Below are positions 1-6,915 of a DNA stretch of 17,582 bases, piece after piece. Position 1 is the stretch's first letter. Every line of letters starts with the position of its first letter. The position numbers were made by a program, and so were the translations under genes. This DNA is from JAAYZK01 sp964535025 (GTDB lineage Bacteria; Planctomycetota; Phycisphaerae; SM23-33; FEN-1343). Under the pieces are notes generated by a model. That model did no database searches. It was given only the letters and a program-made list of their open reading frames with translations, and was not told the origin of the DNA. Location: contig CAZHRW010000028.1 in the NCBI GenBank assembly GCA_964535025.1, positions 1 through 17,582 of the forward strand, in the 5' to 3' direction.

Positions 1-23
1 GCCGCAAACAGAACGGCCAAGAG

Positions 24-43
24 AGCCACAAAGGCCACAAAGA
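24..43 (+). repeat. Left arm of an inverted dispersed repeat
   Basis: This 20-base arm (AGCCACAAAGG, then CCACAAAGA) is the reverse complement of 188-207 with one mismatch. Each arm is made of two 9-base CACAAAG units. The 144-base separation makes a terminator unlikely. It looks like one member of a short dispersed intergenic repeat present in both orientations. Confidence 0.6.
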
Positions 44-187
44 ACGCAAAGGAACCCACGGCAACGGCTTGTGCCACAGAGGGCACGGCCAACACAGAGA
101 AAGAAGCTTCACCACTACGTGGGCGTTTTCTCTGAGCCCTCGGTGAAATCTTGGCCTGGCTGTGTCGTTGCTGTTCTTTCCGTTCTG

Positions 188-207
188 TCTTTGTGTCCTT
201 TGTGGCT
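188..207 (-). repeat. Right arm of an inverted dispersed repeat
   Basis: This arm is the reverse complement of 24-43 with one mismatch in 20 bases. On the plus strand it reads as the 9-base units CTTTGTGTC and CTTTGTGGC. Confidence 0.6.
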
Positions 208-273
208 ATCCCTGTCGTAGCCACGGAAACGGGAGCAGATCCACAAATCTCAAACGGACCCGACGGCAAACAC

Positions 274-290
274 AAAAACGGCCAAGGCCG
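274..290 (-). terminator. Rho-independent terminator of the TolC-family gene
   Basis: Read on the minus strand, the stem CGGCC-TT-GGCCG (290 to 279) is followed directly by five T residues and then GTGTTT. It begins 9 bases past the TolC-family stop codon. The stem is short but GC-only, and the T-run is one of the few in this GC-rich window, so this is the best intrinsic terminator seen here. Confidence 0.75.
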
Positions 291-298
291 GGGGACGT

Positions 299-2101
299 CT
301 ACTCCGCCCCGTCGGCGGCGTCGGCGGCGTCGGCGTCGGCCGCGGCGGGTCGTCCGGTGACCACGGTCCGGTCCATCACCAGGCCCACGACATCATCATC
401 GACATCCGTGACCAGCACGCCCATGGTTTCCAGCAGGGTGCCGGTGACCCGTTCGAGGCCGACCCTACCGGTATTATAGTTGATCCGCGCCCGCACCAGG
501 GCCTGCTCGGCGAGGGCGACGTTTTCCTGGGCGGCCAGGAGTCGGTTGAGGAAGTCCGGGGTGAGGGCCTGGCGGTACTGCTTGCGGACCTCGAGGGCTT
601 CGAGGTTGGCCAGGCGGGCCTGGAGGGCCTCCCAGGCGGCCTGCATTTCGTCGTAACTGGTGTCGATCTGGCGGACCGCCTCATTGACGGCCACGGCGAC
701 CTGGTCGGCGGTGTCCTGCAGCGTGGCCACGCTCTGCGACCGCTGAAGCCGTGCCTGCCGCAGGGTGGCCTCGGCGGCGTTGTTGCCGAGGGGCCACTCG
801 AAGCTCAGGCCCACGCTGTAGTCGATGTAGTTGAAGTTCCACATGTCCTTCCAACTGTCCCGCCAATTGTCGCTCACCTCGCTGTCGGCGATGTCCTCGG
901 ACGTCCCGCTCACGCCCGTGCCGGCCACGACGTCCAGGCGGGGCAGGGCCTGGTTCCTGGCGACGCGGACGTTGACCTCCTGCAGGCGGATGGCGGTGCG
1001 GGCCTGGGCCAGCGCCGGGTTGTACCGCAGCGCCAACGCCACCTGGTCGGCCGCGTCGACCGTCAGGGGGTCGACGGCCGGCTCGGTGGTGGGGATGATG
1101 CGGTAGTCGTCGCCGAGCGCCACCGACGCGTCGGCCATGAGGCGGACGAGGCGGTCCTCGATGTTCTCGATCGTCCGCCGGGCCTGGATGACCGCCACCC
1201 GCTGGGCCGCGACCGTCGCCTGGGCGTCGGTGATCTGCTCGCGGGCGGCGTCGATGTCGCGTCGGGCCTCGACGAACGCCAGGGTCTCGCGGCTTCGTTC
1301 GAGCAGCCGCTCGATGATGGCCAGGTCGCTTCGGGCCTGGACGAGTTGCCAGTAGGTCGTCTGGACCTCGGCGACCACGTCGAGCACCTGGGCGCGGAAG
1401 TCCTCCAGCGAGATGTCATAGTTCAGCCGTGCGACGCGGATCCGGGCCTGGGCGACGTAGGGTCCGGCGTCGCGGAGCAGCGGGTGGGTCAGGCGGACCG
1501 CCAGGCTGTTGGCGAAGGCGGTGCGGTCGAGCCGTTGGAGGCTGAAGCCGCTGAGGGTCTGTTCGATCTGCTCGCTGAGGGTGTCGGTCCGCTCGGTGGT
1601 GTAGGTGAGTTCCACCTGCCCGCCGGTCGCCAGCAGCTTGCGCAGGCCCAGCTCGAAGTTGTAGGACTCGCTCTGGTTGGTGACATTGCCCTCGCCGGCG
1701 GGGTCCTGGTCGGTGGCGGTGAAGGTTCCGCTGCCGGCCAGGACGGCGTCGAAGGCGCCCTCGGCGATGCGGATGTCCTCGCGGGCGACGGCCGGATCGT
1801 AGCTGACGACCTTGACGGTGGTGCTGTTGTACAGCGCGCGTCGGACCGCCTCGTCGAGGGACAGGTGCACGAGCGTCTCGCCGGTGGCCTCGTCGGTCAC
1901 GGTGGGCAGCGCCGGCCCCGTCGTGCCGGGCGCCGGGCGGACCCAATCGTCGGCGGTTCGCTGCTGGGGACCGGCGTCGGCCACGTGCTCCTGGTAACGG
2001 CGCAGGAGCGTCGGATCGAGGGACGTCGGTGGAATGCAGCCGGCGAGCACGAACGCGATCGCGACGGTCAGCACGCGGGGCAGTGGCGTTGTCATGAACA
2101 T
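299..2101 (-). CDS. TolC-family outer-membrane efflux lipoprotein
   Basis: This is the outer-membrane channel component of a tripartite efflux or type I secretion assembly. From the chosen start the protein is 600 residues. It has a short n-region (MFMTTPLPR), a hydrophobic stretch, and a lipobox L19-A20-G21-C22, so it should be a lipid-anchored outer-membrane protein; the residue after Cys is Ile, not an inner-membrane-retaining Asp. The body has the two long alternating-charge helical (OEP) repeats of the family, roughly residues 70-300 and 320-530, including an N(P/T)AL-type segment (RYNPALAQAR) at the start of the second repeat. The tail is an Ala/Asp low-complexity run encoded by GTCGGC-type repeats at 311-345. 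The frame stays open to an ATG at 2236, but a promoter at 2109-2136 lies inside that extension, so starts at 2101 or 2095 are preferred. No inner-membrane pump or adaptor gene is adjacent, so it is an orphan and its cargo cannot be inferred. Confidence 0.88.
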   Translation of the reverse strand: MFMTTPLPRVLTVAIAFVLAGCIPPTSLDPTLLRRYQEHVADAGPQQRTADDWVRPAPGTTGPALPTVTDEATGETLVHLSLDEAVRRALYNSTTVKVVSYDPAVAREDIRIAEGAFDAVLAGSGTFTATDQDPAGEGNVTNQSESYNFELGLRKLLATGGQVELTYTTERTDTLSEQIEQTLSGFSLQRLDRTAFANSLAVRLTHPLLRDAGPYVAQARIRVARLNYDISLEDFRAQVLDVVAEVQTTYWQLVQARSDLAIIERLLERSRETLAFVEARRDIDAAREQITDAQATVAAQRVAVIQARRTIENIEDRLVRLMADASVALGDDYRIIPTTEPAVDPLTVDAADQVALALRYNPALAQARTAIRLQEVNVRVARNQALPRLDVVAGTGVSGTSEDIADSEVSDNWRDSWKDMWNFNYIDYSVGLSFEWPLGNNAAEATLRQARLQRSQSVATLQDTADQVAVAVNEAVRQIDTSYDEMQAAWEALQARLANLEALEVRKQYRQALTPDFLNRLLAAQENVALAEQALVRARINYNTGRVGLERVTGTLLETMGVLVTDVDDDVVGLVMDRTVVTGRPAAADADAADAADGAE

Positions 2102-2108
2102 GGATCGC

Positions 2109-2136
2109 ATTATAGGAGCGGGCGGGGGACTGTCAA
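2109..2136 (-). promoter_or_regulatory. Sigma-70-type promoter of the TolC-family gene
   Basis: On the minus strand TTGACA (2136-2131), a 16-base spacer and TATAAT (2114-2109) match both consensus hexamers exactly. The predicted transcript start falls at about 2102, one base before the ATG at 2101, so the mRNA would have almost no leader. No Shine-Dalgarno sequence is visible before 2101 or 2095. Confidence 0.8.
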
Positions 2137-2170
2137 TTATCGCTGCCGTCCAAAGCCCCCAGGAACCTTG

Positions 2171-2199
2171 TTGACTTGTCCGAACCGCCGCGGTAGCAT
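2171..2199 (+). promoter_or_regulatory. Sigma-70-type promoter of the orphan response regulator
   Basis: TTGACT (2171-2176), a 17-base spacer and TAGCAT (2194-2199) match the consensus at 5 of 6 and 4 of 6 positions. The start would be near 2206, giving a leader of about 40 bases that contains the ribosome-binding site GAGG at 2238-2241. It is divergent from, and about 35 bp away from, the tolC promoter. Confidence 0.55.
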
Positions 2200-2247
2200 G
2201 ACCGGGCTGAAAAGGCTGGGGATTGGCACTCACCACCGAGGATGACT

Positions 2248-2637
2248 ATGAGCCAGGAACTGGAAGGCAGGAAACTCCTGCTGGTGGACGATGATGCGGA
2301 CATTCTGACGGCGATGCGGGCGGCGTTGAAAGACACCGGCGCCGAGGTCATCACCGCCGGCGACGGCGATACGGCCGTCCGGAAGATCGCTTCGGAGAAG
2401 CCCGATCTGGTCGTGCTGGACATGATGCTGCCCAAGCGCAGCGGATTCCTCGTGATCGAGCACCTGCGGGACCAGGGCGGCCAGGCGCCGCCGATCATCA
2501 TGATCACCGGCAACGAGGGCACCCGCCACCGGATCTACGCCGAGTCGCTGGGCGTGGCGATGTACCTCAACAAGCCCTTCCGCATGGAGCGACTGCTGGA
2601 AGGGATCAAGAATATCCTCGGCGAGGTGGCCTCCTAG
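2248..2637 (+). CDS. Single-domain response regulator (CheY-like receiver)
   Basis: A stand-alone receiver of 129 residues with no output domain. The acidic pocket is D14-D15-D16, the phosphoacceptor is D58 (LVVLD, then MMLPK), the switch Thr is T87 (MITG) and the conserved Lys is K109 in LNKPF, so all active-site residues are present. I chose the ATG at 2248 because GAGG at 2238-2241 lies 6 bases upstream of it. An in-frame ATG at 2242 would abut the GAGG. Proteins of this type pass phosphoryl groups in a relay or act by binding a partner. No kinase is adjacent; the nearest is at 6066. It has its own promoter and is divergent from tolC, but nothing in the sequence links the two functionally. 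Confidence 0.9.
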   Translation: MSQELEGRKLLLVDDDADILTAMRAALKDTGAEVITAGDGDTAVRKIASEKPDLVVLDMMLPKRSGFLVIEHLRDQGGQAPPIIMITGNEGTRHRIYAESLGVAMYLNKPFRMERLLEGIKNILGEVAS

Positions 2638-2786
2638 CGGCGACGGCGCCGATAATGCGTAACATGCGGCAAGAGAAGCCTTGCACGGGCAGGGCGATCT
2701 TTATAGGCTGACGCGACGTAAGACGATCCAGAGGCAAGAGGCTACGGAAAGGAATCGGCCGGGCACGGGCCCGGCGGCAGGCAGGT
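2638..2786 (+). promoter_or_regulatory. rpsO leader with strong hairpin next to the start
   Basis: The spacer holds a weak promoter candidate, TTGCAC (2681-2686), 15 bases, TATAGG (2702-2707), and then a perfect 7-bp hairpin, GCCGGGC (2758-2764), loop ACGG, GCCCGGC (2769-2775). The stem ends 11 bases before the rpsO ATG and directly abuts the AGG-rich ribosome-binding stretch at 2779-2785. S15 represses its own translation through leader structures in several bacteria, with unrelated folds in different groups, so this is a candidate S15-responsive element. That role is inferred from position only. Confidence 0.5.
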
Positions 2787-3056
2787 ATGAGTACGGTAAC
2801 TGAAGCGAAGCAAGACATTATCGGCGGTCATCAGCGGCACGGGGGGGATACGGGGTCTGCTGAGGTCCAGATTGCGCTGCTCACCACGCGGATCAATCAC
2901 CTCACCGACCATCTCCGTACGCACAAGAAGGATCATGCGTCCCGTCGCGGCCTGCTGAAGATGGTGGGCCGGCGGAACAAGCTTCTGCGGTACCTGGCGA
3001 ACACCTCCGTGGAACGCTACCAGGAAACGATTGCGAAGTTGAATCTCCGCAAGTAG
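2787..3056 (+). CDS. rpsO: 30S ribosomal protein S15
   Basis: The length of 89 residues is exactly the usual S15 length. It carries the family core GDTGSAEVQIALLT and the rRNA-binding stretch with H42, H46, D49 and S52 (HLRTHKKDHASRRGLL). S15 is a primary binder of the 16S rRNA central domain and nucleates assembly of the platform. It is followed by pnp, the widely conserved rpsO-pnp order. A ribosome-binding stretch (AGGCAGG, 2779-2785) precedes the ATG. A weak terminator and a structured spacer separate it from pnp, so the two may be transcribed together and processed. Confidence 0.98.
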   Translation: MSTVTEAKQDIIGGHQRHGGDTGSAEVQIALLTTRINHLTDHLRTHKKDHASRRGLLKMVGRRNKLLRYLANTSVERYQETIAKLNLRK

Positions 3057-3086
3057 CGCTCCGCGATCGCCGCGCCCTCACCGCGA

Positions 3087-3119
3087 CCCATGCCGACCCG
3101 ATCCCGCATGGGCCCTTTT
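3087..3119 (+). terminator. Possible attenuator or terminator after rpsO
   Basis: CCCATGC (3087-3093) pairs perfectly with GCATGGG (3106-3112) across a 12-base loop. CCC and TTTT (3116-3119) follow. The large loop and short T-run make it weak, so partial read-through into pnp is likely. Confidence 0.4.
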
Positions 3120-3124
3120 GTCGT

Positions 3125-3175
3125 GGACCGACGCGTGTCCGCCCCATCCGGCGGACAGACCGTTCACCGCGGTCC
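3125..3175 (+). promoter_or_regulatory. Two-tier hairpin in the rpsO-pnp spacer
   Basis: An inner perfect 8-bp stem, TGTCCGCC (3136-3143) with GGCGGACA (3150-3157) around a 6-base loop, is enclosed by an outer 6-bp stem, GGACCG (3125-3130) with CGGTCC (3170-3175). In Escherichia coli the pnp leader carries a hairpin that RNase III cleaves, after which PNPase represses its own translation. This structure is in the equivalent place. The mechanism here is inferred from position, not homology. Confidence 0.5.
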
Positions 3176-3318
3176 GAGCGTCAGGGTTCGTACGTTAAAT
3201 GACAGCAACGCGATAGGCGAGAAAGACGCCGTGACAGCCAGTTGCGGCGGGGTCCGGCATGGGGCCGGGCCCGGGATGGCTTGTCGGCTTGCAGGAGAAG
3301 AAGGAAAGCGAAACAGAT

Positions 3319-5418
3319 ATGGTGCACAAGGTTGAAATGACAGTGGGCGGACGCCTGCTGAGTATTGAAACGGGGAAGGTCGCGCGTCAGTCGGCCGGGG
3401 CCGTCATGGTCCGCTACGGGGAAACCGTCGTGCTCTGCACGGTCCTCAGCGCCCCCAGTAAGCGGGACCTGGATTTCTTCCCCCTGTTCCTCGATTACCG
3501 CGAAATGACCTACGCCGCCGGGAAGTTCCCCGGGGGCTTCTTCAAGCGGGAAGGACGCCCGACCTCCAAGGAGGTCCTGGCCATGCGGATGATCGATCGG
3601 CCCATCCGCCCGCTGTTCCCCGACGGGTTCGTCGACGAAGTGCAGATCCAGTGCATCGTGATGAGCTTCGACGGGGAAAACGACCCGGAGATCCCCGCCC
3701 TGATCGGCTCGTCGGCGGCCCTGTGCCTCAGCCACGCGCCCTTCGAGGGACCCATCGCCGGCGTCCGCATCGGCCTGGTCGACGGCAAGCACGTGATCAA
3801 CCCGACCCTGTCGCAGATGGAAGCCTCCACGATGGACCTCGTTGTCGCCGGCCACGCCGACGGCGTCAACATGATCGAACTGAAGGGCTTCGAGGTCGGC
3901 GAGGACGACGTCGCCGCCGGCGTTGAGGTCGCCCACAACGAGATCCTCAAGATCTGCAAGATGATCGACGAACTGACCGAGGTGGCCGGCAAGCCCAAGG
4001 CCTACGAGCTCAAGGGGCCCTCCAAGGAGCTGTGCGAGCGGGTGTGGTCCATGACCGCCGACAGGCTTCGCGCCGCCCGCGAGATCGGCGGGGAGGTCGG
4101 GCGCAACGAGGCCCTGAACGCCCTCCGCGAGGAGGTCTTCGCCGAGCTGTGCCCCGAGGGCGTCGAAACGCCCGAACACGATCCCAAGCACGTCACGGAG
4201 GCCTTCTACAAGGCCGAGAAACGGGTGCACCGCGAGATGATCCTCGACGGCAAGCGGACCGGCGGACGCGGGGTCAAGGAAATCCGCCCGCTGACCGGCG
4301 AAGTGGGCATCCTGCCGCGCACGCACGGCTCGTCGCTGTTCAGCCGCGGGGAGACCATGGCCCTGGCGACCGTGACGCTGGGCACCGCCGGCGATGAGCA
4401 GACCATCGACGGGATCATCCCCGAGTATTCCAAGAAGTTCATGCTGCACTACAACTTCCCGCCGTTCAGCGTCGGGGAGATCCGCCCGATCCGCGGGCCC
4501 GGCCGGCGGGAGATCGGCCACGGGGCGCTGGCCGAGAAGTCCCTCGAAGCGGTCCTGCCGTCGGCGGACGAGTTCAGCTATACCATCCGCCTGGTCTGCG
4601 AGATCCTCGAGTCCAACGGCTCCAGCTCGATGGCCTCGGTCTGCAGCGGCTGCCTGGCTCTCATGGACGCCGGCGTGCCCCTCACACGGCCGGTCGCCGG
4701 CATCTCCATCGGCCGCGTCAGCGACGACGACGGCAAGGAGGTGCTCATCACCGACATCCTCGGCGAAGAGGACTACCACGGCGACATGGACTTCAAGGTC
4801 GCCGGCACCCGCGAGGGCATCACCGGCATCCAGTTGGACCTCAAGGCCCGCGGGCTGCCGCTGGAGACCATCGGCCGCACGCTCGCCCAGGCCCGCGAGG
4901 GGCGGATGGAGATCCTGGACATGATGGCCACGGTGATCGACAAGCCCCGCGAGGCCATCAGCGAGTATGCCCCGCGACTGATCACGCTGAAAATTCACCC
5001 CGAAAAGATCGGCAAATTGATCGGCCCCGGCGGCAAGACGATCCGTGGCATCACCGAGCAGACCGGCGCGTCGATCGACGTCGAGGACGACGGCACCGTG
5101 TTCATCGCCTGCGTCGATGCGGCGGCGGCCGAACAGGCCCGGGCGCTGGTCGAAGCGCTGACCGAAGAGGTCAAGGTCGGACGGATCTATCACGGCAAGG
5201 TCGTGTCCGTCAAGGACTTCGGCGCGTTCGTCGAGATCGCCCCCGGCCAGGACGGTCTGTGCCACATCAGCGAGCTCGACCAGGGGTACGTCAAGGACGT
5301 CGCCTCGGTCTGCAAGATCGGCGACCCGATGACCGTCAAGGTGATCGCCATCGACGAGCAGGGACGCGTGAAGCTCTCCCGCAAGGCCGCGATGGAGGAA
5401 GAAGCTAAAAAAAGCTGA
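3319..5418 (+). CDS. pnp: Polyribonucleotide nucleotidyltransferase (PNPase)
   Basis: A phosphorolytic 3'-to-5' exoribonuclease that acts as a trimer in RNA turnover and degradosomes. From the ATG at 3319 it is 699 residues, close to the 711 of E. coli. Domain order is RNase PH-like core 1 (about 10-145), a helical linker, RNase PH-like core 2 (about 320-545), KH (about 555-612, GPGG loop at 569-572) and S1 (about 620-690, FGAFVEIAPGQDGL). The catalytic set D485, D491 and K493 (EEDYHGDMDFK) is intact, as is the phosphate-binding Ser run (SNGSSS). The frame extends up to 3259, but residues before MVHKVEMTVGG are not family-like, and AAGGAA at 3301-3306 fits the later start. A C-terminal Lys-rich end closes the S1 domain with no long tail. 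It follows rpsO and precedes a cold-shock protein gene. Confidence 0.97.
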   Translation: MVHKVEMTVGGRLLSIETGKVARQSAGAVMVRYGETVVLCTVLSAPSKRDLDFFPLFLDYREMTYAAGKFPGGFFKREGRPTSKEVLAMRMIDRPIRPLFPDGFVDEVQIQCIVMSFDGENDPEIPALIGSSAALCLSHAPFEGPIAGVRIGLVDGKHVINPTLSQMEASTMDLVVAGHADGVNMIELKGFEVGEDDVAAGVEVAHNEILKICKMIDELTEVAGKPKAYELKGPSKELCERVWSMTADRLRAAREIGGEVGRNEALNALREEVFAELCPEGVETPEHDPKHVTEAFYKAEKRVHREMILDGKRTGGRGVKEIRPLTGEVGILPRTHGSSLFSRGETMALATVTLGTAGDEQTIDGIIPEYSKKFMLHYNFPPFSVGEIRPIRGPGRREIGHGALAEKSLEAVLPSADEFSYTIRLVCEILESNGSSSMASVCSGCLALMDAGVPLTRPVAGISIGRVSDDDGKEVLITDILGEEDYHGDMDFKVAGTREGITGIQLDLKARGLPLETIGRTLAQAREGRMEILDMMATVIDKPREAISEYAPRLITLKIHPEKIGKLIGPGGKTIRGITEQTGASIDVEDDGTVFIACVDAAAAEQARALVEALTEEVKVGRIYHGKVVSVKDFGAFVEIAPGQDGLCHISELDQGYVKDVASVCKIGDPMTVKVIAIDEQGRVKLSRKAAMEEEAKKS

Positions 5419-5458
5419 CGGATCGCCCTTCTGGGTGTAGAATAGGTGAACGAAGCGA

Positions 5459-5487
5459 CCCGGGGCCGACCTAAAATCGGCCCCGGG
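5459..5487 (+). terminator. Strong hairpin after pnp
   Basis: A perfect 11-bp stem, CCCGGGGCCGA (5459-5469) with TCGGCCCCGGG (5477-5487) around the 7-base loop CCTAAAA, starts 40 bases past the pnp stop. There is no U-tract directly after it, so it may be a terminator used with Rho or a 3'-end stabiliser that blocks exonucleases. Confidence 0.6.
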
Positions 5488-5493
5488 GGACGC

Positions 5494-5522
5494 TTGACGT
5501 CTCTTCTTCGCCGGGGTACAAC
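5494..5522 (+). promoter_or_regulatory. Sigma-70-type promoter of the cold-shock gene
   Basis: TTGACG (5494-5499), a 17-base spacer and TACAAC (5517-5522) match the consensus at 5 of 6 and 4 of 6 positions, with optimal spacing, just after the pnp hairpin. A start near 5529 would give a leader of about 235 bases. Confidence 0.5.
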
Positions 5523-5764
5523 GCATCTGGCGAAGCGACATAGTGGCCTGGACCGTTCAGTATGCGCGTCGGCCGCCATCTCTTTGTGCGGGGCATTGGC
5601 CGACGTGGTCGGGCCGGCCCAAAATGGACCTCCATCCCGGAGCGGGTCTCCGGATCGTGTCACGTGGTCAGGGCCGTGTGTGTAGCGGCCCGGCGGCGCA
5701 AGCCGTTCGATGGGAGAAAGTGAGCCACGGCGACGTTGGTGATGGGGAAAGGGAGGCGGGCAAG
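5523..5764 (+). promoter_or_regulatory. Long structured leader of the cold-shock gene
   Basis: No gene is supported between pnp and the cold-shock gene. The open frames beginning at 5446 and 5543 have no recognisable content before the cold-shock domain. The stretch includes a 6-bp hairpin, CCGGAG (5637-5642) with CTCCGG (5648-5653), and ends in a strong ribosome-binding site, GGGAGG at 5751-5756. Long, refolding 5' leaders are typical of cold-shock mRNAs such as E. coli cspA, which makes this a candidate thermosensor. I have not predicted a full fold. Confidence 0.4.
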
Positions 5765-6013
5765 ATGCCTGTGGGCAAAGTGAAGTGGTTCGATTCCCGT
5801 AAGGGCTTCGGTTTCATCATCGGGGATGCCGGACAGGACGTGTTCGTCCACTATACCAGTATCGTGGGCGACGGGTTCCGGGCCCTTAAGGACGGGGAAA
5901 CCGTCGACTATGAGTTGGTGAAAGGCGACAAGGGATGGCAGGCTCGCAACGTGCATCGCAACATCGGCGTCACGCCGGTCAAGAGCAGCACGGTCGGCGA
6001 GCAGGTCGTCTGA
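5765..6013 (+). CDS. Cold-shock-domain RNA chaperone
   Basis: An 82-residue single OB-fold protein of the CspA family, which binds single-stranded RNA or DNA and melts RNA structure. It shows the GKVKWFD start with W8, RNP1 as KGFGFI (13-18) and RNP2 as VFVHY (26-30). It is about a dozen residues longer than a typical 66-70-residue Csp, with a polar tail after the last strand. I chose the ATG at 5765 because GGGAGG lies 8 bases upstream and because an earlier in-frame start would add an unrelated N-terminus. It follows pnp, whose product also works in cold-shock RNA decay. The kinase gene starts 52 bp downstream, so read-through is possible. Confidence 0.95.
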   Translation: MPVGKVKWFDSRKGFGFIIGDAGQDVFVHYTSIVGDGFRALKDGETVDYELVKGDKGWQARNVHRNIGVTPVKSSTVGEQVV

Positions 6014-6065
6014 GTCGCGGCGCCGCCGCACGTCTCACCTCGGGGGTGGTCGTGAGGTCCCGGCC

Positions 6066-6887
6066 ATGAGTTGGCTGGCATTGGTCGCCGGCGGCCTGCT
6101 GTTCGGGCCCCTCTGGCTGTGGATCGCCAAGCGGTGGATGCGACGTACGATCGAACGTACGCGCCAAATCGCCGCCTCGGCACGCCGGCAGGAGCACCTG
6201 GTCGAGCTCGGTGGCCTGACCGGGGGGCTGGCGCACGAGATCAAGAACCCGCTGTCGACGATCAAGGTCAATCTGCAACTGCTGACCGAGGATCTGGACA
6301 CCCCCGCGGCGAGCGAGCAGCAGAAGCGCTGGCTGCGCCGGCTGGTCTCGGTCGACGCGGAGGTCAGCCGTCTCCAGGAGATCCTCGAGGATTTCCTCCG
6401 CTACGCCGGCCGCCTGGAACTGCACCGGCGGCGGGTGGACGTCCGCGACCTGCTGACCGAGTTGACCGATTTCTTCGCGCCCCAGGCCCTCGCCGGCGGC
6501 GTCCGCGTCCGCACGCACGTCGGCGACGCGCCCCTGATCGCCGACGTCGACGTCGACCTGTTCAAGCAGGCCCTGCTGAACCTCCTGATCAACGCCCAGC
6601 AGGCCATGACCGACGGCGGCGACCTCATCTGCCGCGCCGAACGCGCCGGACGCGGCGGGCGGATGATCCAGGTCGAGGTCATCGACACCGGCCCCGGCAT
6701 GGACGCCGAGACCGTCGCCAATATCTTCCGCGTGTATTTCTCCACCAAGCACGGCGGCACCGGCCTGGGCCTGCCCACGGCCCGCCGCATCGTCAAGGCC
6801 CACGACGGTCAGATCACCGTCGATACCACGCCGGGCAAGGGCACGCGATTCGTCATCAAGATCCCGCGGGTTGAGCCCGGCCGCTAG
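6066..6887 (+). CDS. Minimal membrane-anchored sensor histidine kinase
   Basis: A 273-residue kinase of the NtrB/AtoS/ZraS type. One hydrophobic segment (about residues 4-21) is followed by a basic stretch (KRWMRR) and then directly by the dimerisation/phosphoacceptor domain with H57 in GGLAHEIKNPLSTI. The HATPase domain has the N box (LLNLLINAQQAM, N172 and N176), the G1 box DTGPGM (207-212) and the G2 box GGTGLGL (230-236). No PAS, HAMP or periplasmic domain is present, so the input must come through the membrane segment, the short linker or a partner. GAGG at 6054-6057 precedes the ATG. It lies upstream of a LarA-like gene (28 bp) and an NtrC-type regulator, its likely phosphotransfer partner. 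Confidence 0.93.
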   Translation: MSWLALVAGGLLFGPLWLWIAKRWMRRTIERTRQIAASARRQEHLVELGGLTGGLAHEIKNPLSTIKVNLQLLTEDLDTPAASEQQKRWLRRLVSVDAEVSRLQEILEDFLRYAGRLELHRRRVDVRDLLTELTDFFAPQALAGGVRVRTHVGDAPLIADVDVDLFKQALLNLLINAQQAMTDGGDLICRAERAGRGGRMIQVEVIDTGPGMDAETVANIFRVYFSTKHGGTGLGLPTARRIVKAHDGQITVDTTPGKGTRFVIKIPRVEPGR

Positions 6888-6915
6888 CGGCACGGACACA
6901 CTGGAGGCTGGAGGG

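Larger units (their letters stand above)
1..273. other. Intergenic spacer with short period-9 repeats
   Basis: I see no convincing gene here. Positions 25-51 read as three successive 9-base units of the form NNCACAAAG or close to it (GCCACAAAG, GCCACAAAG, AACGCAAAG). The same unit recurs inverted at 188-207. An 8-bp inverted pair, CAGAGAAA at 95-102 and TTTCTCTG at 127-134, could fold with a 24-base loop. The short open frames starting at 151 and 162 overlap the tolC 3' end and have low-complexity Arg/Ser-rich translations, so I do not call them genes. The spacer lies downstream of tolC, which is transcribed from the right, so it is probably post-terminator DNA. Confidence 0.6.

Noticed and set aside
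156..172. Sigma-54-like site CTGGC, then TTGCT, with GG-N10-GC spacing
   Set aside because: It points into the antisense strand of tolC with no gene downstream, and lies in repeat DNA. One such match is not surprising in a window of this size.
311..350. GTCGGC-type repeat as a possible independent element
   Set aside because: It encodes the Ala/Asp tail of the TolC-family protein in frame, so it is a coding low-complexity run.
151..479. Two plus-strand frames at the tolC 3' end
   Set aside because: Low-complexity Arg/Ser products, no ribosome-binding site, antisense to tolC.
2242..2247. Alternative start of the orphan response regulator at 2242
   Set aside because: The GAGG site abuts this ATG with no spacing, while it lies 6 bases from the ATG at 2248.
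2655..2666. 12-base word ATGCGTAACATG shared with 16295-16306 upstream of cysK
   Set aside because: By simple counting several identical 12-mers are expected between positions in a 17.6-kb window, and its distance to the two genes differs.
3181..5541. A 786-residue open frame on the minus strand across pnp
   Set aside because: It is an antisense shadow of pnp. Long open frames on the opposite strand are common at high GC, and its Gly/Asp/Leu-rich translation has no domain.
5446..5764. Open frames between pnp and the cold-shock gene, and an N-terminal extension of the latter
   Set aside because: No family-like residues, no ribosome-binding site at the early ATG, and a strong site directly before 5765.
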